From assembly GCA_016463265.1 (NCBI GenBank), contig JAEMRP010000010.1, positions 1-13,702 of the forward strand: a DNA stretch of 13,702 nucleotides, in the 5' to 3' direction. The stretch's first letter is position 1, and each line of letters opens with the position of its first letter. Under the pieces are notes generated by a model. The model was not told where the DNA came from. It saw only the letters and a program-made list of their open reading frames with translations, and did not search any database. The stretch comes from Microbacteriaceae bacterium (GTDB taxonomy: Bacteria > Actinomycetota > Actinomycetes > Actinomycetales > Microbacteriaceae). Of the stretch, positions 7,330-13,702 are shown in pieces. Position numbers and translations under genes: made by a program.

Positions 7330-9099
7330 ATGTCAGCACGCATTACCAAGGTCCTTATCGCTAACCGCGGTGAAATTGCTGTTCGCGTCATGCGCGCAGC
7401 GAAAGATGCGGGAATCGCGACTGTCGCGGTTTACGCGAATCAGGACATCAATTCTCAGCACGTCAAAATGGCGGACGAAGCCATCAGCCTGCACGGCACA
7501 ACGAGTGCCGACACCTACCTCGTCATTGCCAAAATTCTCGCGGCCGCAAAACGAACGGGCGCCAACGCGATTCACCCCGGGTATGGATTTCTCTCCGAGA
7601 ACGCGGACTTTGCCCGAGCCGTGGTGGATGCAGGAATCATTTGGATCGGACCGACTCCAGAGGCAATCGAACGCCTCGGTGACAAGGTCAGTGCTCGTCA
7701 CGTCGCTCAGAAGGTTGGCGCTCCGCTCGCACCGGGGACACTGAACCCGGTCGAGACCGCCCAGGAAGTCCTCGACTTCGTGGATGTTCACGGGCTCCCC
7801 GTCGCCATCAAGGCAGCGTTTGGTGGCGGTGGACGTGGGCTCAAGGTCGTGCATACACGCGAAGAAATCCCCGAGCAGTTCGAGTCCGCGACGCGCGAGG
7901 CCATCGCCGCGTTCGGTCGCGGTGAATGTTTCGTCGAGAAGTACCTCGACAAACCCCGACACGTCGAGACACAGTGCCTAGCCGACCACAAGGGAAACGT
8001 GGTCGTCGTGTCAACGCGTGACTGCTCGTTGCAAAGGCGTCACCAGAAACTCGTCGAGGAAGCCCCCGCACCGTTCCTCACCGACGCTCAGCGAGACCTG
8101 CTGTATTCGGCGTCAAAGAACATCCTGAAAGAGGTCGGCTACGTCGGCGCGGGAACCTGTGAATTTTTGATTGGCGCCGACGGCACTATCACCTTCCTCG
8201 AGGTCAACACTCGCCTCCAGGTCGAACACCCCGTGTCAGAAGAAGTCACCGGCCTCGACCTGGTTCGTGAACAGTTCCGAATCGCCGAGGGCGGTCTCGT
8301 CGACTACCCGGACCCGATCATCACGGGCCACTCGATCGAATTTCGCATCAACGGTGAAGACGCCGGCGCCAACTTCCGCCCCACTCCCGGACCAATCAAA
8401 GCACTTCGCCTCCCCGGTGGCCCAGGCATCCGGGTTGATGCCGGTTTCGTTCCTGGTGACGTAATCTCTGGTTCATTCGACTCGCTGCTCGCCAAGCTCA
8501 TCGTCACCGGTAGAGACCGAAAAGACGCTCTAGCCAAGGCTCGACGGGCGTTGAGCGAATTCCAGGTCGTTGGGCTCCCGACAGTGCTCCCGTTCCACCA
8601 ACTCGTCGTGAACGATCCGGCGTTTGCTCCCGTGGGCGACGAACCCTTCGCGATCTATACGAGCTGGATTGAGACCGAATTCAACAACACCGTCGCCGAA
8701 TATGCCGGCCTTATCGGCGCCGGTGAAGCGACCGACACCCGCCACGACGTCGTCGTCGAGGTCGACGGTAAGCGCATCGCCGTTTCGGTTCCCGATTCGC
8801 TGTTGCCGACGTCGGCTCGAATCCACAAGCCTCTTGCACCGGTGCGCTCCACGGCCGTTCATGCGTCCGGCGCGAGCGGAAACGACGTTGCCTCTCCGAT
8901 GCAGGCGACGGTTGTCAAGGTCGAGGTCGCACCCGGCGATGTCGTGGTCAAGGGGCAGACCGTCGTCGTTCTTGAAGCGATGAAGATGGAACAGGCCATC
9001 ACCGCGTCCCGTGACGGTGTCGTCGCCAAGGTCAGCGCCGAGGTCGGGACGACGGTCAAGGCCGGTTTCGTGTTGCTCTCGCTCGAAAAGAGTTCCTAG
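7330..9099 (+). CDS. accA: Acyl-CoA carboxylase alpha subunit: biotin carboxylase fused to biotin carboxyl carrier protein
   Basis: It uses ATP and bicarbonate to carboxylate its own biotin, which then feeds AccD. From ATG 7330 it is 589 aa: biotin carboxylase N-domain (about 1-115, starting [19 protein letters not shown]), ATP-grasp (about 115-320) with [26 protein letters not shown] and [17 protein letters not shown]-terminal biotin carboxylase domain (about 330-440), a linker, then a lipoyl-like BCCP with VLEAMKMEQ where Lys552 (codon 8983-8985) receives biotin. An in-frame GTG at 7306 would add 8 residues, but homologues begin right before the KVLIANRGE strand and the ATG fits the promoter described, so 7330 is preferred. 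The adjacent BirA should biotinylate it. It precedes the PNP gene by 2 bp. Confidence 0.96.
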   Translation: MSARITKVLIANRGEIAVRVMRAAKDAGIATVAVYANQDINSQHVKMADEAISLHGTTSADTYLVIAKILAAAKRTGANAIHPGYGFLSENADFARAVVDAGIIWIGPTPEAIERLGDKVSARHVAQKVGAPLAPGTLNPVETAQEVLDFVDVHGLPVAIKAAFGGGGRGLKVVHTREEIPEQFESATREAIAAFGRGECFVEKYLDKPRHVETQCLADHKGNVVVVSTRDCSLQRRHQKLVEEAPAPFLTDAQRDLLYSASKNILKEVGYVGAGTCEFLIGADGTITFLEVNTRLQVEHPVSEEVTGLDLVREQFRIAEGGLVDYPDPIITGHSIEFRINGEDAGANFRPTPGPIKALRLPGGPGIRVDAGFVPGDVISGSFDSLLAKLIVTGRDRKDALAKARRALSEFQVVGLPTVLPFHQLVVNDPAFAPVGDEPFAIYTSWIETEFNNTVAEYAGLIGAGEATDTRHDVVVEVDGKRIAVSVPDSLLPTSARIHKPLAPVRSTAVHASGASGNDVASPMQATVVKVEVAPGDVVVKGQTVVVLEAMKMEQAITASRDGVVAKVSAEVGTTVKAGFVLLSLEKSS

Positions 9100-9101
9100 A
9101 C

Positions 9102-9198
9102 ATGATGCACAGTGGCTCACACCCCCTCGACGATCCTTCGGTAGACCCCCAGGAAGTGGCCCGCGAGGCCGCCACCCAAATCGCAAAAAAAGACGGGA
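9102..9198 (+). pseudogene. Displaced N-terminal segment of the purine nucleoside phosphorylase gene (frame-shifted from 9199-9942)
   Basis: From ATG 9102 (or 9105) the frame encodes MMHSGSHPLDDPSVDPQEVA and continues REAATQIAKK to 9191. This resembles the N-terminus expected of actinobacterial PNPs (a PLDDP-type lead and an amphipathic helix ahead of TGVAKHDIALTLGSG). The run of seven A at 9185-9191 puts the rest of the gene in the +1 frame, so this frame goes on out of register and stops at 9243-9245 (46-47 codons). With six A the two parts would fuse as IAKK-TGVAKHD, giving a 279-aa PNP of normal length. The upstream frame of 9199-9942 itself has a TAG at 9142-9144 and no start codon before 9199. 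Confidence 0.75.
9185..9191 (+). other. Seven-A run at the frame break in the PNP gene
   Basis: The sequence is GC, seven A, then GACGGGAGTG. Reading across it with one base fewer restores the family frame. A -1 ribosomal slip would not help: that frame reaches TGA within about ten codons. Only a +1 (or -2) shift, an mRNA one A shorter, or a one-base sequence error reconnects the gene. Confidence 0.85.
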
Positions 9199-9942
9199 GT
9201 GGCGAAGCACGACATCGCGCTGACTCTCGGCAGCGGTTGGGGTAAAGCGGCTGACCTCATCGGCGAGACGATCGCCGAATTCCCCGCCACCGAAATCACG
9301 GGGTTCTCGAAGCCCGCGGTCGAGGGTCACGTCGGAACGATTCGTTCGATTCGCACGGCCTCCGGTGCTCACGCGCTCATTATCGGAGCGCGCACTCACT
9401 TTTACGAGGACCACGGCGTTCGGCGGGTTGTGCATTCGGTTCGCACGGCTGCTGCAACCGGCGCCAAAATCATGGTGCTGACCAACGGGGCCGGTGGGCT
9501 CAAGGAGTCGTGGGGGCCCGGGACTCCCGTTCTAATTAGCGACCACATCAACCTCACCGCATCATCGCCTCTCGAGGGTGCAACGTTCATTGACCTCACC
9601 GACTTGTATTCGACCCGTCTGCGTGAGCTCGCTCGAAGCGTCAAACCCGACCTGGACGAAGGCGTTTATGTGCAGTTCCGCGGACCGCACTACGAAACTC
9701 CCGCCGAGGTACAAATGGCGGGACGCATGGGCGGACACATCGTCGGAATGTCGACGGCGCTCGAAGCCATCGCCGCTCGCGAATCCGGAATGGAAGTGAT
9801 CGGTTTCTCGCTCATCACCAACCTCGCTGCGGGGCTCGGTGATCCCCTCAGCCACGCCGAGGTGATTGCTGCCGGCAAGGACGCCGAGCCCGTGATGTCG
9901 GCGTTGCTCGCCGACGTCGTCGCCGCACTCGTCAAGGGATAA
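9199..9942 (+). CDS. punA: Purine nucleoside phosphorylase (trimeric PNP family), frame-shifted relative to its own N-terminus
   Basis: PNP splits purine (deoxy)ribonucleosides with phosphate into base and (deoxy)ribose-1-phosphate. From the GTG at 9199 this frame gives 247 aa with phosphate loop LTLGSGWGKA (9-18), GHVGTI (43-48), the GARTHFYEDHG segment (63-73), TNGAGGL (95-101), DHINLTASSPLEG (115-127), QFRGPHYETPAE (159-170), VGMSTALEA (182-190) and SLITNLAAG (204-212), where the family's base-binding Asn lies. All catalytic parts are therefore present in this frame; only the first ~32 residues are missing and lie in the frame at 9102. If GTG 9199 is used directly, a shortened but possibly active enzyme results; GGGA just before it is a poor SD. 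The neighbouring phosphomutase (start 3 bp after this stop) would convert its sugar product. Confidence 0.88.
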   Translation: MAKHDIALTLGSGWGKAADLIGETIAEFPATEITGFSKPAVEGHVGTIRSIRTASGAHALIIGARTHFYEDHGVRRVVHSVRTAAATGAKIMVLTNGAGGLKESWGPGTPVLISDHINLTASSPLEGATFIDLTDLYSTRLRELARSVKPDLDEGVYVQFRGPHYETPAEVQMAGRMGGHIVGMSTALEAIAARESGMEVIGFSLITNLAAGLGDPLSHAEVIAAGKDAEPVMSALLADVVAALVKG

Positions 9943-9945
9943 TCC

Positions 9946-11601
9946 GTGTCATCGCGTGACCTGATTGCCCGAGCAAACGCGTGGCTCGCGCAGGATCCCG
10001 ACGCCGAGACCGCCGCTGAACTGGAAGCAATCATCGCCCGTGCCGATGCCGGTGACGAATCCGCATTTGCCGACCTCTCTGACCGTTTCGACACACGCTT
10101 GACGTTCGGCACGGCCGGACTTCGCGGCGAGTTGGGTGCCGGCCCGAACCGCATGAACCGAGTTCTCGTTTCTCAGGCCGCGCACGGGTTCGCTCAATTC
10201 CTCTTGGAACGCGAAGTGAAACCGAGCGTCGTAATCGGCTACGACGGTCGCGTGAATTCGGACGTATTCGCTCGGGACTCCGCCGAAATCTTCGCGGGGC
10301 TCGGTTTGCGCGTCATCCTGTTTGATCGCGCGATTCCGACACCCGTTGTCGCGACTGCCCTGCGCGAACTAGGGCTGAGTGCTGCGGTCGTCGTCACCGC
10401 GAGTCACAACCCGCCGCGCGACAACGGATACAAAGTGTATTTGGGGGGCAAGGATGCTGGGTCACAGATCGTGTCCCCGGACGACACCGACATCGAAGCC
10501 CTGATTCTGCACGCGACGAACCTGAACATCGCCGATTTCCCGCGGTCGAGCGTCTACAACACCGCTCCCGAATCACTCATCGACACGTTCGTGGAGAAAA
10601 CTGCGGCGATCTCGACTCGACCCGCGACTCCCGTCCGATTCGTCTACACCGCGCTGCACGGCGTCGGGTGGGAGCTCGCAAATCGGTGTTATCTCGCCGC
10701 AGGATTGGGTGACGCAATCGTCGTCCCCGAACAGATCGAACCCGACGGCGCTTTCCCCACGGTGGCGTTTCCCAACCCAGAAGAACCAGGGGCTCTCGAC
10801 CTCGCGTATGCGACGGCCGACCGGGCCGGAGTGGAACTCATCATCGCGAACGACCCCGATGCAGACCGGCTCGCGGTCGCTATCCGAGACAACGGCGCAT
10901 GGCGTCGACTGACCGGAAACGAGGTCGGAAGTCTGCTCGGGTGGCGCGCCGCCGAGCGCAGCAAGGGAACCGGAAAACCCGCCGCTCTCGCCGCGTCGAT
11001 TGTCTCGTCCCCCGCTCTTGGCGCGGTTGCCGCAGACTACGGAATCGAGTTTTCGTACACGCTGACGGGGTTCAAGTTCGTCAACCGTGTACCGAACCTC
11101 ATTTTCGGTTACGAGGAGGCACTGGGGTATCTCGTCGACCCAAACAAGGTTCGCGACAAAGACGGCATCTCGGCCGCGATTGATTTTCTGTCGATGGCTG
11201 GTGAGCTCCAAGAGCGCGGGCTGACCATCGCCGATCACCTCGTGGAATTCGCCGACAGATTCGGCGCGTTCGCGTCGACCCAGATTTCACTTCGCGTCGC
11301 CAATTTGTCGGACATCCCCGCCATCTCGTCGAAATTCCGCGATTCGCCGCCGGCGATGCTCGGCGGTCGTGCGGTGACGGCCGTAGACGATTTTGCGAAC
11401 GGATTCGAGAACTTCCCTCCGACGGACTTGATTCGGCTGACAATCGACGGTGGCTCACGCGTCATCGTTCGCCCCTCGGGCACAGAGCCGAAGCTCAAGA
11501 TCTACATCGATGCGGCCGTCACCGAGGGGTCGGACCGATCGGCCCGTGTCGCTGACGTCGTCGCGGCCATCGAATCGGACCTCCGGGCATTTATCGCATG
11601 A
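9946..11601 (+). CDS. PGM2-like phosphohexomutase / phosphopentomutase (alpha-D-phosphohexomutase family)
   Basis: It interconverts sugar 1- and 6- (or 5-) phosphates through a phosphoserine. At 551 aa it has the long PGM2-type architecture: FGTAGLRGELG (54-64), active-site TASHNPPRDNGYK (151-163, phosphoserine Ser153), metal-binding DPDADR (303-308), sugar-specificity loop GYEEALG (388-394) and phosphate-binding RPSGTEPK (509-516). Such genes are often annotated as phosphomannomutase (pmmB lies next to PNP in Mycobacterium tuberculosis), but the immediate PNP neighbour makes ribose-1-phosphate to ribose-5-phosphate conversion a reasonable main role; that is inference. GTG start at 9946 with AAGGGA (9934-9939) 6 nt upstream, inside the end of the PNP gene. 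Its TGA overlaps a tiny 9-codon ATG frame (11598-11627) that leads into the P450. Confidence 0.94.
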   Translation: MSSRDLIARANAWLAQDPDAETAAELEAIIARADAGDESAFADLSDRFDTRLTFGTAGLRGELGAGPNRMNRVLVSQAAHGFAQFLLEREVKPSVVIGYDGRVNSDVFARDSAEIFAGLGLRVILFDRAIPTPVVATALRELGLSAAVVVTASHNPPRDNGYKVYLGGKDAGSQIVSPDDTDIEALILHATNLNIADFPRSSVYNTAPESLIDTFVEKTAAISTRPATPVRFVYTALHGVGWELANRCYLAAGLGDAIVVPEQIEPDGAFPTVAFPNPEEPGALDLAYATADRAGVELIIANDPDADRLAVAIRDNGAWRRLTGNEVGSLLGWRAAERSKGTGKPAALAASIVSSPALGAVAADYGIEFSYTLTGFKFVNRVPNLIFGYEEALGYLVDPNKVRDKDGISAAIDFLSMAGELQERGLTIADHLVEFADRFGAFASTQISLRVANLSDIPAISSKFRDSPPAMLGGRAVTAVDDFANGFENFPPTDLIRLTIDGGSRVIVRPSGTEPKLKIYIDAAVTEGSDRSARVADVVAAIESDLRAFIA

Positions 11602-11609
11602 CCAAAACC

Positions 11610-11614
11610 GAGGG
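11610..11614 (+). promoter_or_regulatory. Shine-Dalgarno supporting the TTG start of the P450 gene
   Basis: GAGGG lies 5 nt before TTG at 11620. The in-frame sequence upstream reaches a stop at 11599-11601 without any ATG, GTG or TTG, so TTG is the only available start that keeps the protein's expected first residues (LDFADEDFLVDPYP). Confidence 0.55.
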
Positions 11615-11619
11615 CACCG

Positions 11620-12801
11620 TTGCTTGATTTCGCCGACGAAGATTTCCTCGTCGACCCGTATCCTGCCCTCGCCGAGGCTAGGGCGGTCGGTAAACCGCTC
11701 TGGCACGAACCGACCGGGATGTTCCTCGCCGCGCGTCACACCGACGCCAACGCGGTATTGCGCAATAAGTCGCTCGGCAGGATTTTCACACCGAAGACTC
11801 CCGATAACGAATGGCATGACTTTAACTACCTGCATTCGGATTCGATGCTCGATTCCGAGCCCCCCAAGCACACACGGTTGAAGTCGCTCGTGAGCAAAGC
11901 ATTCAATCCGCGCACAATCACCGCCCTCACGCCCCACATCGAGCGGCTCACAACAGAACTGCTCGACGACTGTGCGGAAAAACTCGAAACGGACGGCACA
12001 TTCGATGTTCTCGCTGATTTTGCCGAGCCGCTTCCGGTCAAGGTCATCGCCCACATGCTCGGGTTCCCCGACGCCGACGAGCACCTCTTGCGGCCGTGGT
12101 CGCAATCCATCGTGAAGATGTACGAGGTCAACCCCAGCGAAACCCACGAGACCGAGGCTCGTGCTTCGGCGACGGAATTTGCCGACTATGTTCACGGTTT
12201 GATGCAACTTCGGAAGGCGTTCCCCGGAACCGACCTCATCAGCACCTTGGCTGCTGCTGAAAAGGACGGCGAGCGCCTCAGCGTCGAGGAACTCATCGCG
12301 ACGTGCGTGTTGCTGCTCAATGCGGGACACGAAGCCAGCGTCAACGGGTTCGGAAACGGCATCGTGGCCGCATTGAAAAGACCCGCCGTGATGCAGCCTC
12401 TGCGCGACGACCCCCGCATCGTGTCTGGCACCGCCCTCGAGGAATTCCTTCGGTTCGATTCGCCGTTGCAACTTTTCGAACGCACCGCGACCACCCACAC
12501 CGAGATCAACGGGGTCGCCATCCGACAAGGGCAAAAGATTGCTGCGCTGTTGGGCGCGGCCAACCGCGACCCCGACGTGTTCGACGACGCCGACTCCATG
12601 GACTTGACCCGGGAGCCGAACCAGCACATCGCGTTCGGAGCGGGAATTCACTTCTGTATCGGTGCGCCGCTCGCACGACTGGAAATGAAAATCTCGTTGC
12701 CGGCACTCATCGAGCGCTTCCCCACTCTTGAACTCGCGGGCGAACCGACTCGTCGCCCCACCTTCGTACTGCGGGGATACGACGCAATTCCCGTCACCTA
12801 G
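11620..12801 (+). CDS. Cytochrome P450
   Basis: A soluble bacterial P450 monooxygenase of 393 aa with no membrane anchor. Motifs: DPYPALAEAR near the N-terminus (12-21), the C-helix heme contact PPKHTRLKSLVSKAF (81-95), I-helix LLLNAGHEASVN (231-242), the K-helix ExxR (Glu275-Arg278, EFLR) and the heme loop FGAGIHFCIG (339-348) with Cys346 as thiolate ligand. The I-helix has Ala239 where most P450s carry the proton-relay Thr, with Ser240 next to it. No ferredoxin or reductase gene is adjacent, so electrons must come from elsewhere. It lies 18 bp after the phosphomutase and is probably co-transcribed, but its substrate cannot be inferred. The TTG start is backed by GAGGG. The gene ends 15 bp from the stop of the converging gene. 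Confidence 0.95.
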   Translation: MLDFADEDFLVDPYPALAEARAVGKPLWHEPTGMFLAARHTDANAVLRNKSLGRIFTPKTPDNEWHDFNYLHSDSMLDSEPPKHTRLKSLVSKAFNPRTITALTPHIERLTTELLDDCAEKLETDGTFDVLADFAEPLPVKVIAHMLGFPDADEHLLRPWSQSIVKMYEVNPSETHETEARASATEFADYVHGLMQLRKAFPGTDLISTLAAAEKDGERLSVEELIATCVLLLNAGHEASVNGFGNGIVAALKRPAVMQPLRDDPRIVSGTALEEFLRFDSPLQLFERTATTHTEINGVAIRQGQKIAALLGAANRDPDVFDDADSMDLTREPNQHIAFGAGIHFCIGAPLARLEMKISLPALIERFPTLELAGEPTRRPTFVLRGYDAIPVT

Positions 12802-12816
12802 GGCCTCGACCTAGCG

Positions 12817-13702
12817 CTATGGGGTCTTCGCGAAACTCATTCCCGCGAAGTTGAACGGATAGGCGTTCCACCCCCAGTCAAAACCCGAGCCGTTGATTTT
12901 GAGTTCAAACCCTATGTTCTTGTGCCTGTCGAGACCGACGAGACGGATTCCGCCGCCCTCGCTCGCGTAATCCACCAGATAGCTCGTGCCGTGCTGGTAG
13001 ATGCTCGAGCAAATTGGGCTCCATAGAGCCGGCGAGTGGTCAAATCGCCAGACTTCCTTTGCCGTCTGCTTCCTCAGGTTCAGCGAATACTGACGCGGTA
13101 CTGACTCGGATCGACCAGCGCCCGACGGAGAGTGGGCAAAACTTGCGAGACCGTTATCGAACAACATCAAGTTCCCGGCCGACGTAAACGAAACGGCGTG
13201 ATGCCCAATCGGAGGATTAGTTCCTGCCGGAAGGTCAAGCGCAAAGGCGCGGAGGGACGGGTAGGTGTACCACGCCTTGTCCGGGTCGCCCAGAATCCAC
13301 TTGATTTTGTCGTCGTCGTACCCAATGCCGATTACAAAGTCTTCTCGTCCTGACAAAACGAGTTGATTCTTCTGCTTCCAATACGTTGCTGCGTTGTTGT
13401 GGAACCAGTCGTCTCCCTGTCTAACGAAAGCGCTGGGGTCGTCACCGCCTTCGATCATCGCCTTTCGCACGATGTCCGCGACGTCCCACGTCTCCAGAAC
13501 CTCGCCGTTTGTGTCGACTTCGATGACGTCCGATTCGACGTCAGGAGACTTGTCGAACTCAAGAAGCATCCCCTCTCGACCCGGGTCGATGTTGTGGTGG
13601 AAATTGGAGTATCCGGCCGCCGAGTAATTCCCCACCGAGTGGGAATCACCGAACGGCGTGATTTCGTAAAGGTCGCTACCGTTTCCTACATAAAAATTGT
13701 TC
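12817..13702 (-). CDS. Arylsulfotransferase (ASST) family protein, 5' end beyond window
   Basis: The frame is open from the window edge to TAG at 12819-12817; 294 residues are visible and the N-terminus is missing. Family members are beta-propeller enzymes that move sulfate between phenolic compounds, usually outside the membrane. Recognisable blocks (numbered from the first visible codon): NFHHNIDPGREGMLLEF (33-49), VIEVDTNGEVLETWDV (59-74), DWFHNNAATYWKQKNQLVLS (98-117), GREDFVIGIG (118-127), IKWILGDPDKAW (133-144) and IGHHAVSFTSAGNLMLFDNG (165-184). His101, Arg119 and His167/His168 fall where E. coli-type AssT has its catalytic His and Arg residues. A GTG at 13635 lies inside the conserved region and is not the true start. 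Actual sulfotransferase activity is unproven, as many actinobacterial members are uncharacterised. Sampled 60-base rows of this gene are about 45-55% GC, lower than the carboxylase genes. Confidence 0.82.
   Translation of the reverse strand, partial: NNFYVGNGSDLYEITPFGDSHSVGNYSAAGYSNFHHNIDPGREGMLLEFDKSPDVESDVIEVDTNGEVLETWDVADIVRKAMIEGGDDPSAFVRQGDDWFHNNAATYWKQKNQLVLSGREDFVIGIGYDDDKIKWILGDPDKAWYTYPSLRAFALDLPAGTNPPIGHHAVSFTSAGNLMLFDNGLASFAHSPSGAGRSESVPRQYSLNLRKQTAKEVWRFDHSPALWSPICSSIYQHGTSYLVDYASEGGGIRLVGLDRHKNIGFELKINGSGFDWGWNAYPFNFAGMSFAKTP

Noticed and set aside
9185-9191. Programmed -1 ribosomal frameshifting at the A7 run in the PNP gene
   Set aside because: A7 is a good -1 slippery site, but the -1 frame ends at a TGA within about ten codons; the PNP body is in the +1 frame.
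11455-12651. 398-codon minus-strand frame opposite the phosphomutase end and P450
   Set aside because: As long as the P450 itself, but the P450 frame has all heme and ExxR motifs while this one has none; it is a mirror of codon bias.
12798-12814. CTAGG ... CCTAG inverted repeat between the converging P450 and ASST genes as a terminator
   Set aside because: The stem is only 5 bp with a 7-nt loop and there is no T-run on either side, so it is not a convincing intrinsic terminator.
1-13702. Defence islands, CRISPR arrays, IS elements, tRNAs, riboswitches
   Set aside because: No repeats, transposase motifs, cloverleaf-like sequences or long intergenic leaders were seen; almost all DNA is accounted for by coding regions. 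This was by eye, without a structure or repeat search.

Overview
The window looks like chromosomal DNA from a high-GC Gram-positive bacterium (Actinobacteria), most likely a compact-genome member of Microbacteriaceae. The evidence is: actinobacterial families (acyl-CoA carboxylase epsilon subunit, biotin carboxylase-BCCP fusion, LCP protein with a multi-span N-terminus); heavy use of GTG starts (LCP, purE, purK, birA, accD, maf, phosphomutase) plus one TTG; overlapping or nearly abutting genes; and a purE-purK / birA-accD-accE / maf / accA neighbourhood that is also found, more loosely, in Mycobacterium tuberculosis (purE, purK, birA, accD5, accE5, maf, accA3). The genus is not determined.

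Layout. Positions 1-6636 read leftward as one tight set: TRAM-domain RNA methyltransferase, then accD, accE, birA, purK, purE and an LCP cell-wall ligase that runs off the left edge. Stop and start codons overlap at accD/accE, accE/birA and purE/LCP. Positions 6670-12801 read rightward: maf, biotin carboxylase-BCCP, purine nucleoside phosphorylase, a PGM2-like phosphosugar mutase and a cytochrome P450. The two sets diverge from a 33-bp gap at 6637-6669. An arylsulfotransferase-family gene (12817 to right edge, minus strand) converges on the P450 with 15 bp between the stops. No stretch over about 50 bp lacks a gene, and no tRNA, rRNA, IS element or CRISPR was seen.

Function. The window encodes a whole acyl-CoA carboxylase system (alpha with BCCP, beta, epsilon, and the biotin ligase that loads it), the two-enzyme N5-CAIR branch of purine synthesis, a likely purine nucleoside salvage pair (PNP giving ribose-1-phosphate, phosphomutase giving ribose-5-phosphate), wall-polymer attachment, nucleotide-pool sanitation and RNA modification.

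Most notable points. (1) The PNP gene is split by a +1 shift at a run of seven A: its first 30 codons lie in one frame and the rest in another. (2) The likely transcription-unit starts (methyltransferase, maf, accA, accD) each carry a TANNNT hexamer 6-7 nt before the start codon with little or no Shine-Dalgarno, which suggests leaderless transcripts; several internal genes show SD sequences or overlapping starts instead. (3) AccD has Ile at the position that discriminates acetyl- from propionyl-CoA in Streptomyces enzymes. I found no convincing wholly new multi-gene system: this is mostly housekeeping DNA with a few real irregularities.
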